Below, piece by piece: positions 1 to 14,100 of a stretch of DNA of 64,000 nt (the stretch's first letter is position 1; each line of letters begins with the position of its first letter). The DNA is from Diadema setosum (taxonomy: Eukaryota > Echinodermata > Echinoidea > Diadematoida > Diadematidae), in the NCBI GenBank assembly GCA_033980235.1, contig CM067072.1, positions 27,310,192-27,374,191 of the forward strand, written 5' to 3'. The translations under genes were made by a program, and so were the position numbers. The notes under the pieces were generated by a model that ran no database searches, was not told the origin of the DNA, and was given only the letters and a program-made list of their open reading frames with translations.

Positions 1-570
1 CAAAAACACAGGTTTTCTTTTAGATAGAGAAGTCGGTAAACCATTGAGAACAAAAATAAAGAGTATGTTTTGTCATTGTTCTGGTATATTGAGAAGCAAC
101 TAAACAGATTACTTTGATGAGTATGGTCAGCAGAAATAAAACTATTTTCCTCACTCTTTACTGTATGAGTGTTTGTCATGTAAGTTGCATGCAAGAGAGA
201 CCCATAAAATGCAAATCTTCTGAGTGGAATAGAGAAGAGGGAGAAAGAAAGAAGGATTTCTTGCCAGGCATCTTGGTCTAGGGGTAACTGAGTCCAGCCT
301 TGGCCTTGTAATGGGGTCACTTCTGGAGGGGTAAAGCAAGCTTTTGACAGGGAGAGTGTATCTGGCAGGAGGGGGAGAGACTTTAAATCCCTGTTGCAGG
401 TCATATTGGTACTGTAATGGGATTAGAGAACTGGATTGAATTTTTGGCTGCAGTCCTCCCCTCAACCTGGTCGGGATTACAGCGACATGTTTGTGCTTGA
501 GCAGCCGAAGCAGATTGTTATTAGACGGGAGCAACTGTGTGTGCATAACCTAATTTTTTCTTTGGAATAA

Positions 571-617
<47 letters not shown>

Positions 618-925
618 ATGTATGTTCCATCAGAACTTCATAATCACACCTTCATTTCTCTATGTAGGGTCTATAGTATGATGCTTTGAGAGATGAGAAT
701 TAGATATTGTGTGCGAGGGAATATACCTGGTACATGTATATATCTTAATTTTTCATTCAGTTTCATAATTTGACAGTGCTAAAAAAAAAGGTTTAAAACT
801 AAGAGAAGAAGCAGGTTTGCGACAGAGGTCTTTGACAATGACATTTTCTACTGTCTGCTGTCATGAGTGAAAGTAGGATGAGCTATTGAAAAGACACTAA
901 GATAGCAAACAAATCCCATCAGGCC
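1..925. other. non-coding, no gene seen
   Basis: AT-rich sequence without a recognisable exon. Its only clear structure is the TG microsatellite at 573-615. A reverse-strand frame through 151-546 has no family resemblance. Confidence 0.6.
573..615. repeat. (TG)n microsatellite
   Basis: About 21 uninterrupted TG units followed by TACATGTATG. Confidence 0.97.
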
Positions 926-1372
926 TACATTAGGCCCGTTCACAAACAACGAAAATCGAAATTTCAATCGCGATCCAAATTTCGATTTTTTTTTCGACCG
1001 TTCATACACAGGGAAAAATCGCACTTCGCAACAAGGAAAGAACGATCAGTGGCCAAACTGCGCATGCGCGAATCTTGCATGACCGAAGACTGACCCCGCA
1101 GTCCCAATAGAGTTTCGCACACGCTACGAACGATGGGACTAAAAATACAGATTTCCGAATCTCGATCGCGCTCACACACACGACGCTTGGCAAAATAATC
1201 ACGATTATTCTGAAAAATCGCACTAATAGTGCGAGTTGGATCGCGATAAGGATCGCGGTAATTGGTGAGATTTTTCTGTCCACACTGGAAAAAATTTCGA
1301 AATTTTGATCGCGATAAGAAAATCGATTTTTAAATCGCACTTTTTCCCTTGTGTGTGAACGGGCCTAATGTA
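926..1372. mobile_element. MITE with TIR TAGGCCCGTTCACA, TA target duplication
   Basis: The ends read TACATTAGGCCCGTTCACA and, inverted, TGTGTGAACGGGCCTAATGTA. TA at both outer edges looks like a target duplication. The interior is unusually CpG-rich, full of ATCGCGAT and AATCGAAATTT half-palindromes, and folds back over much of its length. No transposase frame, so non-autonomous. Confidence 0.8.
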
Positions 1373-1472
1373 CAATGTATCTCTATCCGAATCAGCTTAT
1401 CTCAAGTTGGCCTTGAGATGGTAAAACAACTGTATGTTGAAAATTTAGGAAAGTTGACTTTTAATAGTCACA

Positions 1473-1669
1473 TACAGTCAACCTTGCCTAAGTCAAATCT
1501 GTTTGGACTGAAGAAATAGCTTCGACTTAATAGAGAAAATTTGACTTTATATCTGAGGGATTAAAATCAATAGAATATATAAACAGAAGAGGACTTGAAG
1601 AACCCTTCAACTTTAGGTGATTATTTGACTTTGTAATATGTGAGGTCGACTTGAGCAAGGTTGGCTGTA
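1473..1669. mobile_element. short MITE, CAGT TIR, TA flanks (pogo/Tigger-like)
   Basis: Left end TA|CAGTCAACCTTGCCTAAGTC and inverted right end GACTTGAGCAAGGTTGGCTG|TA. A CAGT terminus with TA duplication is typical of pogo/Tigger elements of the Tc1/mariner superfamily. The 193-bp core has no coding capacity. Confidence 0.75.
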
Positions 1670-4617
1670 TTTCAGTTTGTAATCTAATCTAAGAGTGATC
1701 TAATCTGAGCTGTAAATGTGTTTCAAAATAGCTTTGCGTTTATCAACTCTACACAAACGTGCTTCTGGCTTAAACTCGTTTGCGATCACACTTTTGTTGC
1801 CATTTTAGAAACTTGTTTCGAACCCCATATCAAAACAGCATTGTGTTTACCAACTGCCCAAAACTCCCTACAAGTGTTGTTTGGAAACCTTAATTCTCCA
1901 GCAGAAGTGAGTTGATACAGTACAATTGTACATGCACCCAAGAACAGCTTGAATGGACAATGTGCTTGGTAGAAGACTGGTGCAACTCTGCTTTTAGTCA
2001 GCTAGCAAGAGAGTAAAGTTATGAGACATGCTTTGATATGATATTAGCAGTCTGAAAGTAGACCGGGCTGCCATAGCAGCTGGGAATATTTACTCCTGGG
2101 CTGAGTGTACGGGCCAGGTATGAATGTTATGAAAAGAGAGAATGTTGAGATGTGAATTTTCTTCAGTGTTTCTTCAAATAGAGAATGTTGCCAGGTCCAG
2201 GGGATGATACATTTGATGCAGGTGGCCCAACTGTACAATGTACTTCACTGCTTGTGGGGAACTTGTGAGTTGACCACCATGTCCCGGGACTACAACTTAA
2301 AGAATTATGTCAGGAGTGTCTGGAACAAGGAGTGATAGTCAGGACGATTTCTTTTTTTTTTTTTCTTTGTGATCAGTATTAAATGCGAGAATTGCATGAT
2401 GTTATGATGCAAACACTTAATATCCCTCAAATTCTGGATCCGCATCACTCTGAAGTCTGTGCGAGAGAGACTAGCGCAAAGAGTGTAAAATGCAATCTGC
2501 GTGAACAATGGCTGTCTTTGCCAGATAGCGGTGAATGGGACTCCTTTTGGAGCTAGGGAACAACAAAGCACCTTGGCTTCCCCCCTTTTCTGGGTGTATT
2601 AAACACCATTCATTGGGCCGTGATCGCCTGCCACAAGCCATTAAGTTTCGGGATTAAAGAGGTGGAGGGGAGGCATGTGCATACGGACAGGGAATATGAC
2701 TTGTACATATACCAGTGCCACCCAGAAAGAAGCCCATTAAAGGTCTGATGATGGGTTCTTGGTGTGACCTCACCTGTTTTGCAATGTATTGTCCAATACT
2801 GGGTTAATGCGGGAGATGAAGATGGTATCTTCTTGCTCATTAAGTCTAATTTGTTGAGAAAAAGTTTGCGTTTACAATGTATGCCATTGAAATGATGCTT
2901 AACCAAAGATACATAAACTTGTTATGTGGTAGGCAGTGAGGTAAAATAAGAATCCCTTTTATAAGACTGTATACCGGTAAGTGTATAAAACATAAAATCT
3001 ACAATGAAATTGGGGTAGGACCTACACCATGAACATTGTATCTCCTCCTCAATACAAATACTGTAACTTTTGCATATTTTTTTTAGTACAGTATAATCTC
3101 AACAAACATAATACAGGTGCAAAGGTGCTGGAAGATAAAGTATCCCTTTATGTCCAATTTATCACTTTTTTTTTTTCAAACACTTATTTTTGTTGGTTCT
3201 TGTAATTGGCTAGATTATCATGACATAAAAGGATGTATTTATATACTTTTTTTTTGTGGGCTGTGATAAACCTGTGTAGATTTACACTGTACGTTGTATG
3301 TTTGCAGAATGTCATTTGTCAGCATATTACTCTTTTAAGTTTGCTCAGTGACATATTAAATGTGTTGTGACATATTTGCTCACACGGTGTGAGATATCCA
3401 TTTTCCCCTCAAATTGATGCAGGGCGGGGATTATGTTCTGCTTGGTGTAGCAGAACAAAACTCATCTCATTTTCTGCATCATTTGATAGGCTAAGTGTCC
3501 TTTCCTTGCTTCTATGCAGAGCAGTTTCTCTTTTCTTTTATTTTCTATTCCCCATTTGTTGATTGTGTGTGTGTGTATGGGGGGGGGGGTATATTTTTGT
3601 TTGGAATATGTTTGTTTTGTTGAGTTGAGTTGAGTTTATTAACATGTGAATATGATAACATAACATGAAATTCCATAGGGTAAGATACAATAACATGAAA
3701 ATTTTTTATGAGAATACAATGATTTTGTACAAGGTTCTTACAGCTATGCAAGCATATATTTTACATACTTATATTTATCTTACTGTACATAAGAATACAT
3801 GTGGTATAATAGATTTAGTTTTGTTTTGATACATTTATCACTGAAAAGGCAGAGTATGAATAAGTATGTAATGTAGAAATACGCATAGACAAACGTTCTG
3901 AAAAAAAAAGAAGAAAAACAGAAGATAATGTTGTTAAAGGGGGAACCAAAAGTTAGCACAAGTGCTAGTCGAGAATGGTTCTCCCATTATAGCTACATGT
4001 ATATTTAAGCTGCTTATTGCAAGGTCTACTCATTTAAAGTAACTGTACTATAAAAGTACATTAAACTAAACACTGAATATTCACTAAACTTCTTCACTAA
4101 ACTTCATTTGTACAATTTGTGTATTCCCTGCCTTGACAGGTAGAGGCCCACTCAAAGCAGCCATTCATTATGACATATGTCTCACATTTGAGTCTTTCAT
4201 CTGAGCTTTATTACAAACAGAAAAAAAAATATTTTATCTCCAAAACATTTACCATTTATGACACATACAAGTGTAGAATTCCAATGCCCTACAAGTAAGT
4301 TACAGTGTATCTTTCACCAGTAGGGTAATGTAAAGTTTTAATTTCATGAAGGTATTAACGAAATTACATTCATGTATGAAACATACAACCTGTATGCATA
4401 AAGTGATATCACAATGATCAACATGACCAAAAAAAGTTTTTTTTTTTTTTTTTTTTTTTAATGGTCAAGTTTTCTGATTAGGGAGCCATTGGTGTCAGGC
4501 AAATGATGATATCCTCAGTATTATTTTTTTTTCTTCATAATCATATTAATTTTCAGGGCACATGATATCAAAAATTCATACATTTAATATTTGCAATGTC
4601 CGTCTTACAAGTTCTCT
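1670..4617. other. non-coding, no gene seen
   Basis: AT-rich sequence with homopolymer runs: G at about 3579-3588 and T at about 4437-4459. No exon, RNA gene or mobile element recognised. Confidence 0.6.
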
Positions 4618-4997
4618 TTAAAGGCATTATAATTCACCATTTGTAGATGAAACAAAAACCCAACATTAGTGCTTTAAAATAGTTCCTAAAATGTGAGTTT
4701 GGGATAGAAACAACCAGTGTAAAAATTTGAATCTGTATAATCAATGTTATGTATTGTTAGATACACAAAATGTGAACAATAGTTTATAATAAAAAATGTT
4801 GCCAGACTAAACCGTCTACAATTATGGTTTAATGAGAAAAATACTGATCTCCTTATATCTAAGGCTTTATTGCAAAAATTTTATGTGGTAGGATGTTTTG
4901 TGACACAACAGACCTATTGTACACATATAATGCATCAAATATGATATCTTGGAACATTTTTTAAATCACTGTTTCCAAAGGTAAACAGGACCTTTAA
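4618..4997. mobile_element. TTAA-flanked MITE, family A copy 1
   Basis: Begins TTAAAGGCATTATAATTCACC and ends GGTAAACAGGACCTTTAA; the ends are imperfect inverted repeats bounded by TTAA. A second full-length copy in the same orientation is at 29709-30079, alignable by eye throughout. TTAA duplication is used by piggyBac and Kolobok transposons, so this is probably a non-autonomous member of one of them. Confidence 0.8.
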
Positions 4998-7256
4998 GAA
5001 GTTAAACCTCAGTGAAGTGTGTTTTATGTTGCATAACATGATTCATAAAACTCATGTGGTGCAACTCCAATTTTCATGGATTATAATGCATATTTTAGAA
5101 AGAAAATATTTTTTCCTGTCTTATTGATTGTGAGAGGAAGAGTTGGTCCACGTTTGCACTGCACTTTTAAAGTCAAAGCTACCCCTTCAGAAAGAAGTAC
5201 AGGTGAACCGTCGCAACACTATGGATACTTTTGTTGATATACAGTATGTCGGGGAAAAAAATATGCTGTAAACTTTGCTCTTTTGAGATTGACAGCATTG
5301 TGTTGAGTGGGGTTGGGATGTAGGTAGGTGCCTACCCTTTGCTAATGCCTTTGTAAAACATTTATTTCTATGGATGCCTAGGTGCTCTATCTTTCTATTG
5401 ACATCATGTATTGAGTATCTATGAAGTCATGGCATTCAGGTGCGTGATGATTAAAAAAAAATTATATTATGATTACAGCATTCAGACTTGCTGCTGTGTC
5501 GCAGCAATCATTCAAAAAGAGCATTCAGACTGTATGCCCTGGCTTTGAACGAATAGCCTACATTAGCAATGGAAGTTGTACAAAATGAATGATGACTCTC
5601 ACTCATGCAGTATGAATGTTGGTAATAATTTGCTGCGTTGATGAAGTCTATAGATAAAATTTTAAATTTTGAAGGTACATATGTACATGTACTGACGGTA
5701 CTTGTAGGGTCAACTGTGGACATGCTGTCGACATCCTGTGCACAGGCTGTGCTCAGATACAGGCATCAATGTCTGACTGTTTGGACAGGTGTATACATAC
5801 AAATTCTAGTGCATGTTCTGTGCATGATCTGTAAATCAAATCTATTCTATGCAAGTCAATTGAAAAAAAAAATGTTTCAACACAAATGCATTCAGACTAA
5901 AAAAAGTTCATTTTAAACTGAATTGTTTCCACATGTCATGTACACTGAATTGAAATTAGTACTTTTTAGCGGGGGAGGGGGTGGGCAATCTCATCCAACA
6001 CAACAACAACAACAGCACACACACATACGAATATAGGCCTGATACAAGAGATAAGACAAGCTCAGGAATGCATTGTAGGCCACTCAAACATCAGAGTTTA
6101 CAAGTCTTCATCCCCCTTGATGAGTCAAGAAGAATTCCTGTCAGGAGGTGTCCTTACAACCACTCAGAGAGGGATATTTCTCTTGTTCCCCCGCCACTTA
6201 ACTTAACGCGAGTGAGTCCGAGCAGCCAGCGTGCCCACAAAATTATGACTAGTCTTGGACAATGCAATGGGCTGTTTGCACAAAAAGAGCAACTCGCCTC
6301 AACAGCACTGGCCTTCTCCTCGCAGTGACCTCGTTAAAGCTCGGGTTTTATCACTCCGGGCAGAGCCATTAGAGACTTTGCAAACAGGGGTTTATGGCAG
6401 GAAAAATAAAAAAGAAGAAAAAGAAGAAGAATGAATACAGAAAAAAAAGGGAGAAATAGGCAGGAAAAATATATGCGAGCAGGACCCCTTTTTGATAGTT
6501 TGGTGGAGGAATACCTTTGAAGGAATAAATTTTTTTTTTTTCTCAAGGCTTTTTGTTAAGTTATCAGGTATACATCTCAGCTGCATCAATGGAATGCCCC
6601 CCCCCCCCACCCTTCTTATGTATTGCACACAGTTATTATGCGGTCAATTCTACTGATGGAATAACATATCCCCAGGGAAGGATCATGTTTGAATGAGGGG
6701 AACAACTTCCATCTATTATATAATTTCCAATATGATTTTATTTTAAAGGGGCATTCTGGACAATTTTCATAATTGCACATCATATAGGCCCTAGTACATA
6801 AACCGATAAATCCATAGACTTGAGTTGTGGATCGATAGATTTTATAGCAGAGAAGTCAATAGTCTGAAAAATCTTATTGAAAACAAATTACACTGAACAA
6901 TGTTGATGACATTGGATGCTCACATATTTCAGAAATATAGCAGTGTAATTCCATTACAATATCACTTGCTTTCAGTTCACCTGTGTAGAATTTATGCATG
7001 CCTTCTTATTTTGTTTTGCTTCCTTGAGCCCCAACTCATGCATTCTTATGGTGAGGCTGCCATGTCATCATCTTTGTTCATTGCATTTTGTTATAACTGA
7101 AGATATTCTTATTCCTCATCGCAAGCATTATACTGTTGAGTTAATGTCATTATTGCCTAGTTGAAGCTACTGTATTGTCTGTAGCCCATTATCTACCACT
7201 TCGATATACACCTGTAGTCCATTATCATACTGCAGTCCTCCAAAAAATACCAATAT
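4998..7256. other. non-coding, no gene seen
   Basis: Mostly AT-rich. A more GC-balanced block lies at about 6050-6330. At 6743 a sequence TTAAAGGGGCATTCTGGACA resembles, in inverse orientation, the sequence ending at 26887, and may be one end of a decayed TTAA element; no partner end was found nearby. Confidence 0.5.
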
Positions 7257-7484
7257 AGGCGTTTTCACATCAGCCCGAACATTATCAAATAGTGCGCTAG
7301 TTCGCATTAATTATCCTGCTATTTCGGAAATTTCCCGAGTCTGACTCGAGAAATTTTCTCGATCAATTAGCCCGCTAATTTGTATTCACATTATCAAATA
7401 GCGCGCTATTTCATGATCAGGTTAATTTCTCAAGTCAGAATATAGCGCGCTATTTCGAAACATGGGGCTGATGTGAAAACGCCT
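7257..7484. mobile_element. 228-bp MITE with perfect 20-bp TIRs
   Basis: The first 20 bases, AGGCGTTTTCACATCAGCCC, are exactly inverted at the right end. The interior has several copies of a palindromic unit AAATAGCGCGCTATTT and variants. No coding capacity. Perfect termini suggest a fairly recent insertion. Confidence 0.88.
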
Positions 7485-10400
7485 TTATGGTGTATAGATA
7501 CTGGTGAAGAAAGCATGGAAAGATGACTAGACCACCACACAAGGCAGGAGGAGCTGCCTTTTTAGTCATGCGAGGACGAGTCGCCTCTTAGACTTATTAT
7601 GCAGGCGAGTGTTTGATCTGATGTAGCGCGACTTTGACTTTCCTGAGTCCATATTTGCCGGCTCCTAACTGCTTTTGTGGTGCCAGGGCCCCATAAACAT
7701 CCCTCTGTTTACTGTGTGGTGGGACTATTGTTGCGTGCGTGCTGGATGAGGTGTACACCGCAAAAAGGAGATGTGGCCACAGTTTTTGGGACTATCTGTA
7801 CATGTGTGTGTGTGTGTGTTGGAAAGCATGCATGTGTGTTTTGCTTTCAGAATTTTGAGCATGTTTTAAAATAAAATGTAGGTAGTTGAGCACAGTATTC
7901 TCAGCCTCCCAAACTGGGTTGATGGGCTTTACCATTACTGTTCAGTAACACACAAAGCAATACATTCACATCTTTTCATTAGAATTAGAATTCTTAGTCA
8001 AAAAGATGAAGCAAACATAGGATAAAGGATCACTGATTGAAAGGATATATTGTAGGATACTACAAAAAAACTTTCAGAACTAAGTTGACCCATTTTATCT
8101 GGACACTTTTGTGTACATCAGAAACGTTCGCATGTACCCTCAAAAAATTTCCTTTGCCACCACTGTTGAAGTGAGACTGTCTTCTTTTCTGATATAATTC
8201 CTTTATGTGTTTCCTGAACAGATGCTTGGAGATAGCTGTGTTTCTGAGGTATAGTTCCCCAATTCTCTGTCGTGTACACTGCCCAAGGAGCATTGAAAAC
8301 AAAACTATTTGGATCTATCCATCTTTCACGTGGATTGTATAATTTGATATGATTCAGTCTCCGTTAATGCATGGAAATGCCCTTCATTCTCTCCCCCCCC
8401 CCCCTTCACACATACCTGAGCACCACCACCATTCATCTACATAAACGGTAAATATAAAATCAAGATAAACCTGTTTGCCGTAGTGATTATAGACCCAGAT
8501 AGGCTGCAAACTCTTTACTGCTATAAGCCACAACTTCTTTCCTCCCTTCAGAAAGAAAGAGAGAGAGAGAGATAGAAGGAGATAGAGAGATAGAAGGAGA
8601 GAGAGAGATGGAGGGGTTGAGGGAGAGAGATGGAAGAGGGAATGCTAGAAATATGTGAGAATAAGAAATTGTTCCCTTCATCCCAATTCTTGAATCGTGC
8701 CTTGCGTTTTATCGTGAGCCATTGTTTGATCCCCTTTTCTTCCGCACACTTGATCTTCGATGATATCTGAAGGTGTTTTCCAAGGTCTGTGTGGCTTGAT
8801 ATTTCACATGCACCTAAACAATTTATATGTGGCAGTGTACAATAGTGGATGTGAGTATTCAAAATGTTTTCATATTGTACACTGGCATACAGGCGTGATG
8901 TGCATGGAAGCCATGCTGTGTGAAGAGTTTTCCATTGCCAAAACCTTTATAGGGAGGTAGAATACATGCTGCATTATTTTTTTACATTCTGAAAGGCTTA
9001 AAGTTAACCCACCCCTCCATCTGCCACTTCATTTATATTCAATCGCGAGTCAAAAGTTGATGCTGTCTCTTTTGCTTTAATCTTCCATATTATCCCAAGA
9101 GAGAGTGCTGAGTAAAAATATCTTGACTCTGAAAGGTTTGGACCTTTTAGGGTGATGACATTTATTCATATTGCTTGTTGAGTAAAGCTGCAAATATGCC
9201 TGCAAGCAGTATTTTAAACCCCTCTTGCTTGTAATTTTGACCTTTATTTTTTCAACTTCCATGTTGGCATGTCCTATTCCATACTGGGCTTTCATAACTA
9301 GGGAGAACATTCCTGAAACTGTTACTTTATTACATATTACAGAGATTGTCTCTATTTATTACCATGAAGCTCTGTGCATTCACAGCCTTGTTTTAAATTT
9401 GCTTATCTTCCTGCTGTCATGAAGTGGTTTAACTTCCCAAGAATTACAGTTATTTGAGCAAAATATAAACATGATTGCCATTTTCCAACTTTTCTCATAC
9501 AAATCTGAGTTGCAGAAATTGAACAGCAAAAAAAAAAAACAAAAACAAAAAAAAAACAAAAAAAAACAATTACATGCGAAGTAGATCTTCTTTTTTTTTA
9601 TCAGAGATTTTCACCAACTGAGATTTGTAACATCACAGTCGTCATATCTTTTGCAAGGAATAAACACTGCAAATGTGTACCAGTCGAATAATGCCTCAAG
9701 GAGCAATACAGGAAACTAATAAGTTGTTTTAGCAGTGGTTATTTGCTGCAAGAACTCTTGAAATGCATGGTTTGCATGTCTCTTAACTTGCAACCAAGTT
9801 TGACATTTTGTGACGAATATTGAGAGGTGGATGGATTTGTGTTTGTTGTTGGCATTTTTGCTACTCCTTCCAAGGAAAAGAATGAAATGAACAGGAGTTG
9901 ATGTAGCAAGTGTAAATTCTTGTGGCTTCTTGCTATTCAGTATCTCAAGCCTCCCCAAATGTTAGATTTTGAAACAAGCTGCTCAGAAAAGAAAGAAGAA
10001 AGAAAGAGAGAGAGAAAAAAAAATCCCTCTTTTCCTGCACCTTGCATATTTTCATGCGCTTGCAAAAATAAATGGAACTGGACAACTTGGTTTAATGGCG
10101 ATGGGCTTTCGGCAGTAAAAACCACAATAAAAGCTGACAGAAAATTGCCTCGAATTTATGACATGTTCGGGCTAAAAGCGACACAAGACCAGAGTCAGAA
10201 AGGTCATTGATTTTATTTCAATCAAAGAAGAAAAATACTGCCGCCATCTCGATATATATCTGAATTAATGCAATTTTGTGTTTGCTTGGGAGCACAGCCG
10301 GCAGAAAAGCAACTGCATGGCGTGTACAGGAAATGCACGGAACATGCCTGTGCACATTGCAGAGGTAACTTGCACTCAAAACTTTAAGCAAGCGCTTTGT

Positions 10401-11108
10401 GGATATGTTTTTAGGTTGATCAAAGTGGCAGTGCCACATATTGTTGCAAGTGTGTACCATATGCCGAAAGTGCAGAAAACAGCAAAGAAAAGAAGTTAAG
10501 ATTCAAAGATATTTGTTTTCCAGTGATCGAAAGAAGAGCTGCCCTCACATGAAAGTTATCTCAGGATTGTGAAATAAGACTCAAGTTGGTTTTTCCATTT
10601 ATTTTGTTTCCAAAACTCTAGATTGGCCGAGAGGGAAAAAAAAAAGTTGGATAAAAAAGCAGAGATGGAATTGGGGATGACTCAAGGATAGAGAAAACTG
10701 ATACAAAGATTGCAAAATATATTGCGTACCAAAACAAAGAGTAGGAAACAAAATAAATAGGGAGGGGAGTTTTTCTTCTTCATTGTGTCTATGGGGGTAC
10801 AAGTTGAGTCATTTATTTTCTGTATACATGTGTATACATGTCTGATGCAATATCTTCATGTTAGATATGTCTGTATATCACAAGCATAAACAAAATAGGC
10901 TATGTCAACAGATTCATGTTTCTATTGTTGTATAATGCTTGATCTGTACATGTATGCTGCAGTATGTTATGAATGGTACATTTTAAAGTGAATGGTACAT
11001 TTTAAAGTGTTCCAAATGTACATGTATGTCATGGCTAGAAATGTATTAAATTTCAAATGAAGCTAGTGAAATCCAATGTCAAGTAGAATATAAAGTGGAA
11101 TTATTCTT
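7485..11108. other. non-coding, no gene seen
   Basis: Contains a GA-rich tract at about 8546-8640 and an A-rich AAAC tract at about 9527-9568. An exact 19-bp tandem duplication (GAATGGTACATTTTAAAGT) is at 10971-11008. No exon or RNA gene recognised. Confidence 0.55.
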
Positions 11109-11194
11109 TAATCCATTGAGGACAAGTCCTGAGTATACTCGGGGATGCTATACATGTATTGTTGCAAAATCAGTCCTCAAGCTCAATGGGTTAA
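11109..11194. repeat. short hairpin repeat, family H copy 1
   Basis: About 86 bp bounded by TAATCCATTGAGGAC and the inverted GTCCTCAAGCTCAATGGGTTA. The internal string GACAAGTCCTGAGTATACTCGG recurs at 55895-55919, so this is a dispersed family. Confidence 0.65.
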
Positions 11195-14100
11195 CATCTT
11201 TTCAAAAGTTATTGTAACATGGCTGCCAGTGGGACCAATATGCACATAATAATCCTGTTTGGAACTGTATGTGACATTCACATCATCCATTCAAAATATC
11301 TTATTTGTTGAGAGTGATTGACAGTGCAATTTTTCAGTCAATTGTACAAAGGAATCAAGTGTGTATGTTGTGAAGCAGGGGGGTCTTAACTGACCACATC
11401 CTTTGTACAGTATGTTTCCAGGAGTTATTCCATGGGACTTTGCATCCCTGTTTAATTTGAAAATTGGTTTATTTCACACACAAAACATGTCATTGACAAA
11501 TATATTTGAAATATTAACTACACTGATATGGACATCTCATGAGTGATTTATGAGCATTGCGGTTTTCTGCTTATTTTTTTTTATTTTTTAATTTATTTAT
11601 TTATTTTTTTTGCACAAGTATTGCATGTATTTTACAATGTGCATGGAATACTTGTTTCTTAGCGGGGTATACTTTCTTTAATGAAACTACTGTTCACATA
11701 CGGACTAAAAATATTTGGGCTCTATCACTTTTTTTGGTAGGCTTATATGTCATGTACATATTGTACATGACTTTTCTGCATGCTGTTCAGCCTGTTACCA
11801 CATGATGTCACTGGTTTTATATTTAGGCTATCACTCCTTGTGCATTGCAGAGTGAGGTACAATGTAAATGTCTGCTTTCTTCAGCATCTCTACTTCCGAA
11901 GCTGCCTCCCTTTTCCCTTTTTGCCTGCTTTGACAAGGTAAAGCAGTTAAGGTGCTTTCGTGGGCCATCTATTGGCCGCGCACGCTCCATCAATTTTGCG
12001 GGGATGCTTTCCCCCGTCGGTTTCTGTTCAGGTAATTTACAGCATTCAGTGTTCGGCAAAGGCCAGTGGATACCTTTACTAGCCTGTAGCCAGGTTACAT
12101 TGGCTGTGATTAGCATAGATGGCCTGTAGTCTGCATATCAGTCCCACCTACTGGGAATTGTGTTTTGAGCTGTTGCAGGTGCAATATAGTGCCAATGGGG
12201 AGACCCCTTTGTTTGATGCCACTGTGCACTTTCATGGACCCTAATATCCATGTTGGCAGGGAGTCTACTGTTCTTCCCATTCAGTACATTGAAATAATTA
12301 CATTACTATGCTTGATCTACGGCCCCATGATATTGGCTTTGTGTGCCCCTAGTGCCTTTTTATGAGGTTATCAGATCATGTTATGGACCATCATTTCGGC
12401 CAGGGAAAGACTTCTCCATACTTTCCCTCTCACATTGAAAATATATGAATGCAGATGCCAGAAATGTTTGTGTGAAAATATTACAAAATAGTTCAATGTG
12501 AAGTGTTAGTAGCCCATGCCCTTTCTTCCAATGGGCAGTAATACAAAGTGAAAAGTGAGTGTAAGAAATAGGGCCTACAACTGTACATTGTACGTAGATT
12601 TACATCTATAGATGCATGTTGTTTCAAGAGTGTGAGTTGTTTGCACACTGCACATTGCTAGTAAAATTGGATGACATCCCTGGAGCATAGGTTGTAGACC
12701 CTTTCATCCACTGTATCTTGGTCATTATGCTAGATTTATCATAATTTGAAGAGATATGTTTGTTTTTCTTTTACCCATTTTTCTCTGTAGGCTGCTGGTA
12801 CATATACAATGTAGATCAATTCTTACAGTGTATGACTTCTGGTGCAGCGTGTATTCTAGGGATGTATGTATCGTCCATGGTCATCTGAACCATTGCATAT
12901 CTCATATATCCCTATTTTCGGTCAAATTTTCGATTTAATTTTCGATTTTGAGATTTTCAGTCATTTCGATAGTGAACATTTCCATCATATGTATTGTGAA
13001 ATTCTCAAGTTTCTAATTTGATGTAATTTTGTGTAATCACTCTTTGTAGAGTCTTGTCATTTCATTTTGTTCATTTCCCCAAAGGCGCACGTGTCAAAAC
13101 AGCAATATGCTGTCCTGTCCTATATATGACTGATTGGATGACCACAATCACAGTCTGTGCGGTCAACAAAACTGAGATTGTGTAATGGGCGCATTGACTT
13201 TGCGCGTAATATTAGTGATGTATGGGTCAGTGACCATAAGCACTGTGCACGTTGTCAACAAAACAGTCGTGCAACTGACAATAATCTTTGCAAACCGGAA
13301 AAAAAAATACTTTTAGCTCTCTTTCGATTTCTTGCATAATTCCTAACAATATAGTTTGCCGAAAGCATCACATGTTAGAGTAAGAATTAAAGACTGACGT
13401 ATTACATAAATAATTGGAAATGCCAGACGTAATAGTGTAGCAATCATGATTGAAAAATGGGTAAACTTCAAACATGATTATCTCGAAATATCATTCCTGC
13501 GCAAAAATTGCGTATTAAACGATGGTTCGAATGACCACTGACGATATAATGGCATACAGCAATCAATATTATACAAATACACTGTATCAGGCAAGATAAT
13601 TTAAGAGAGAATTGAATTGAAATAGTAACAGTCACAACAACAGCAACAAATTTTGATGTGATACCCAACAGCTTGGGGAATTGAGAGGACAAAACACCCA
13701 GTCTCCTTACCCCAGTGTAGCCAAAGCAGTTAAATGGTTAACCCTATGTGTTGTGAGGAGTGTTAAATGCTAGGCACTGGGCATGAGACTAGGCCAATAC
13801 ACCGGGAGGCAGTGCCATTCCACACAAAGCGTTCAATCTCCCCGAGTAATTGTTCTTCCTACAACCAGCACCAAGCATACACGAGGCTATAATATTATGA
13901 GAAAGTAGAGGATGGGGGGGTTGGGGGATGGGGGTGGGGGAGGGAAGAAACAGAAGAAGGGATGTAGAAGAGGAGAAGGAGAGGGAGAGGGGGAGTGAAA
14001 GAGAATGAGGGAAGGAAAAATAAATGTAAAAGAGGAAAAGGTAAGCAGAATAGAATGGTAAACAAAAGTACAGATGATAGATAGCCATTTTGATGTTAAG

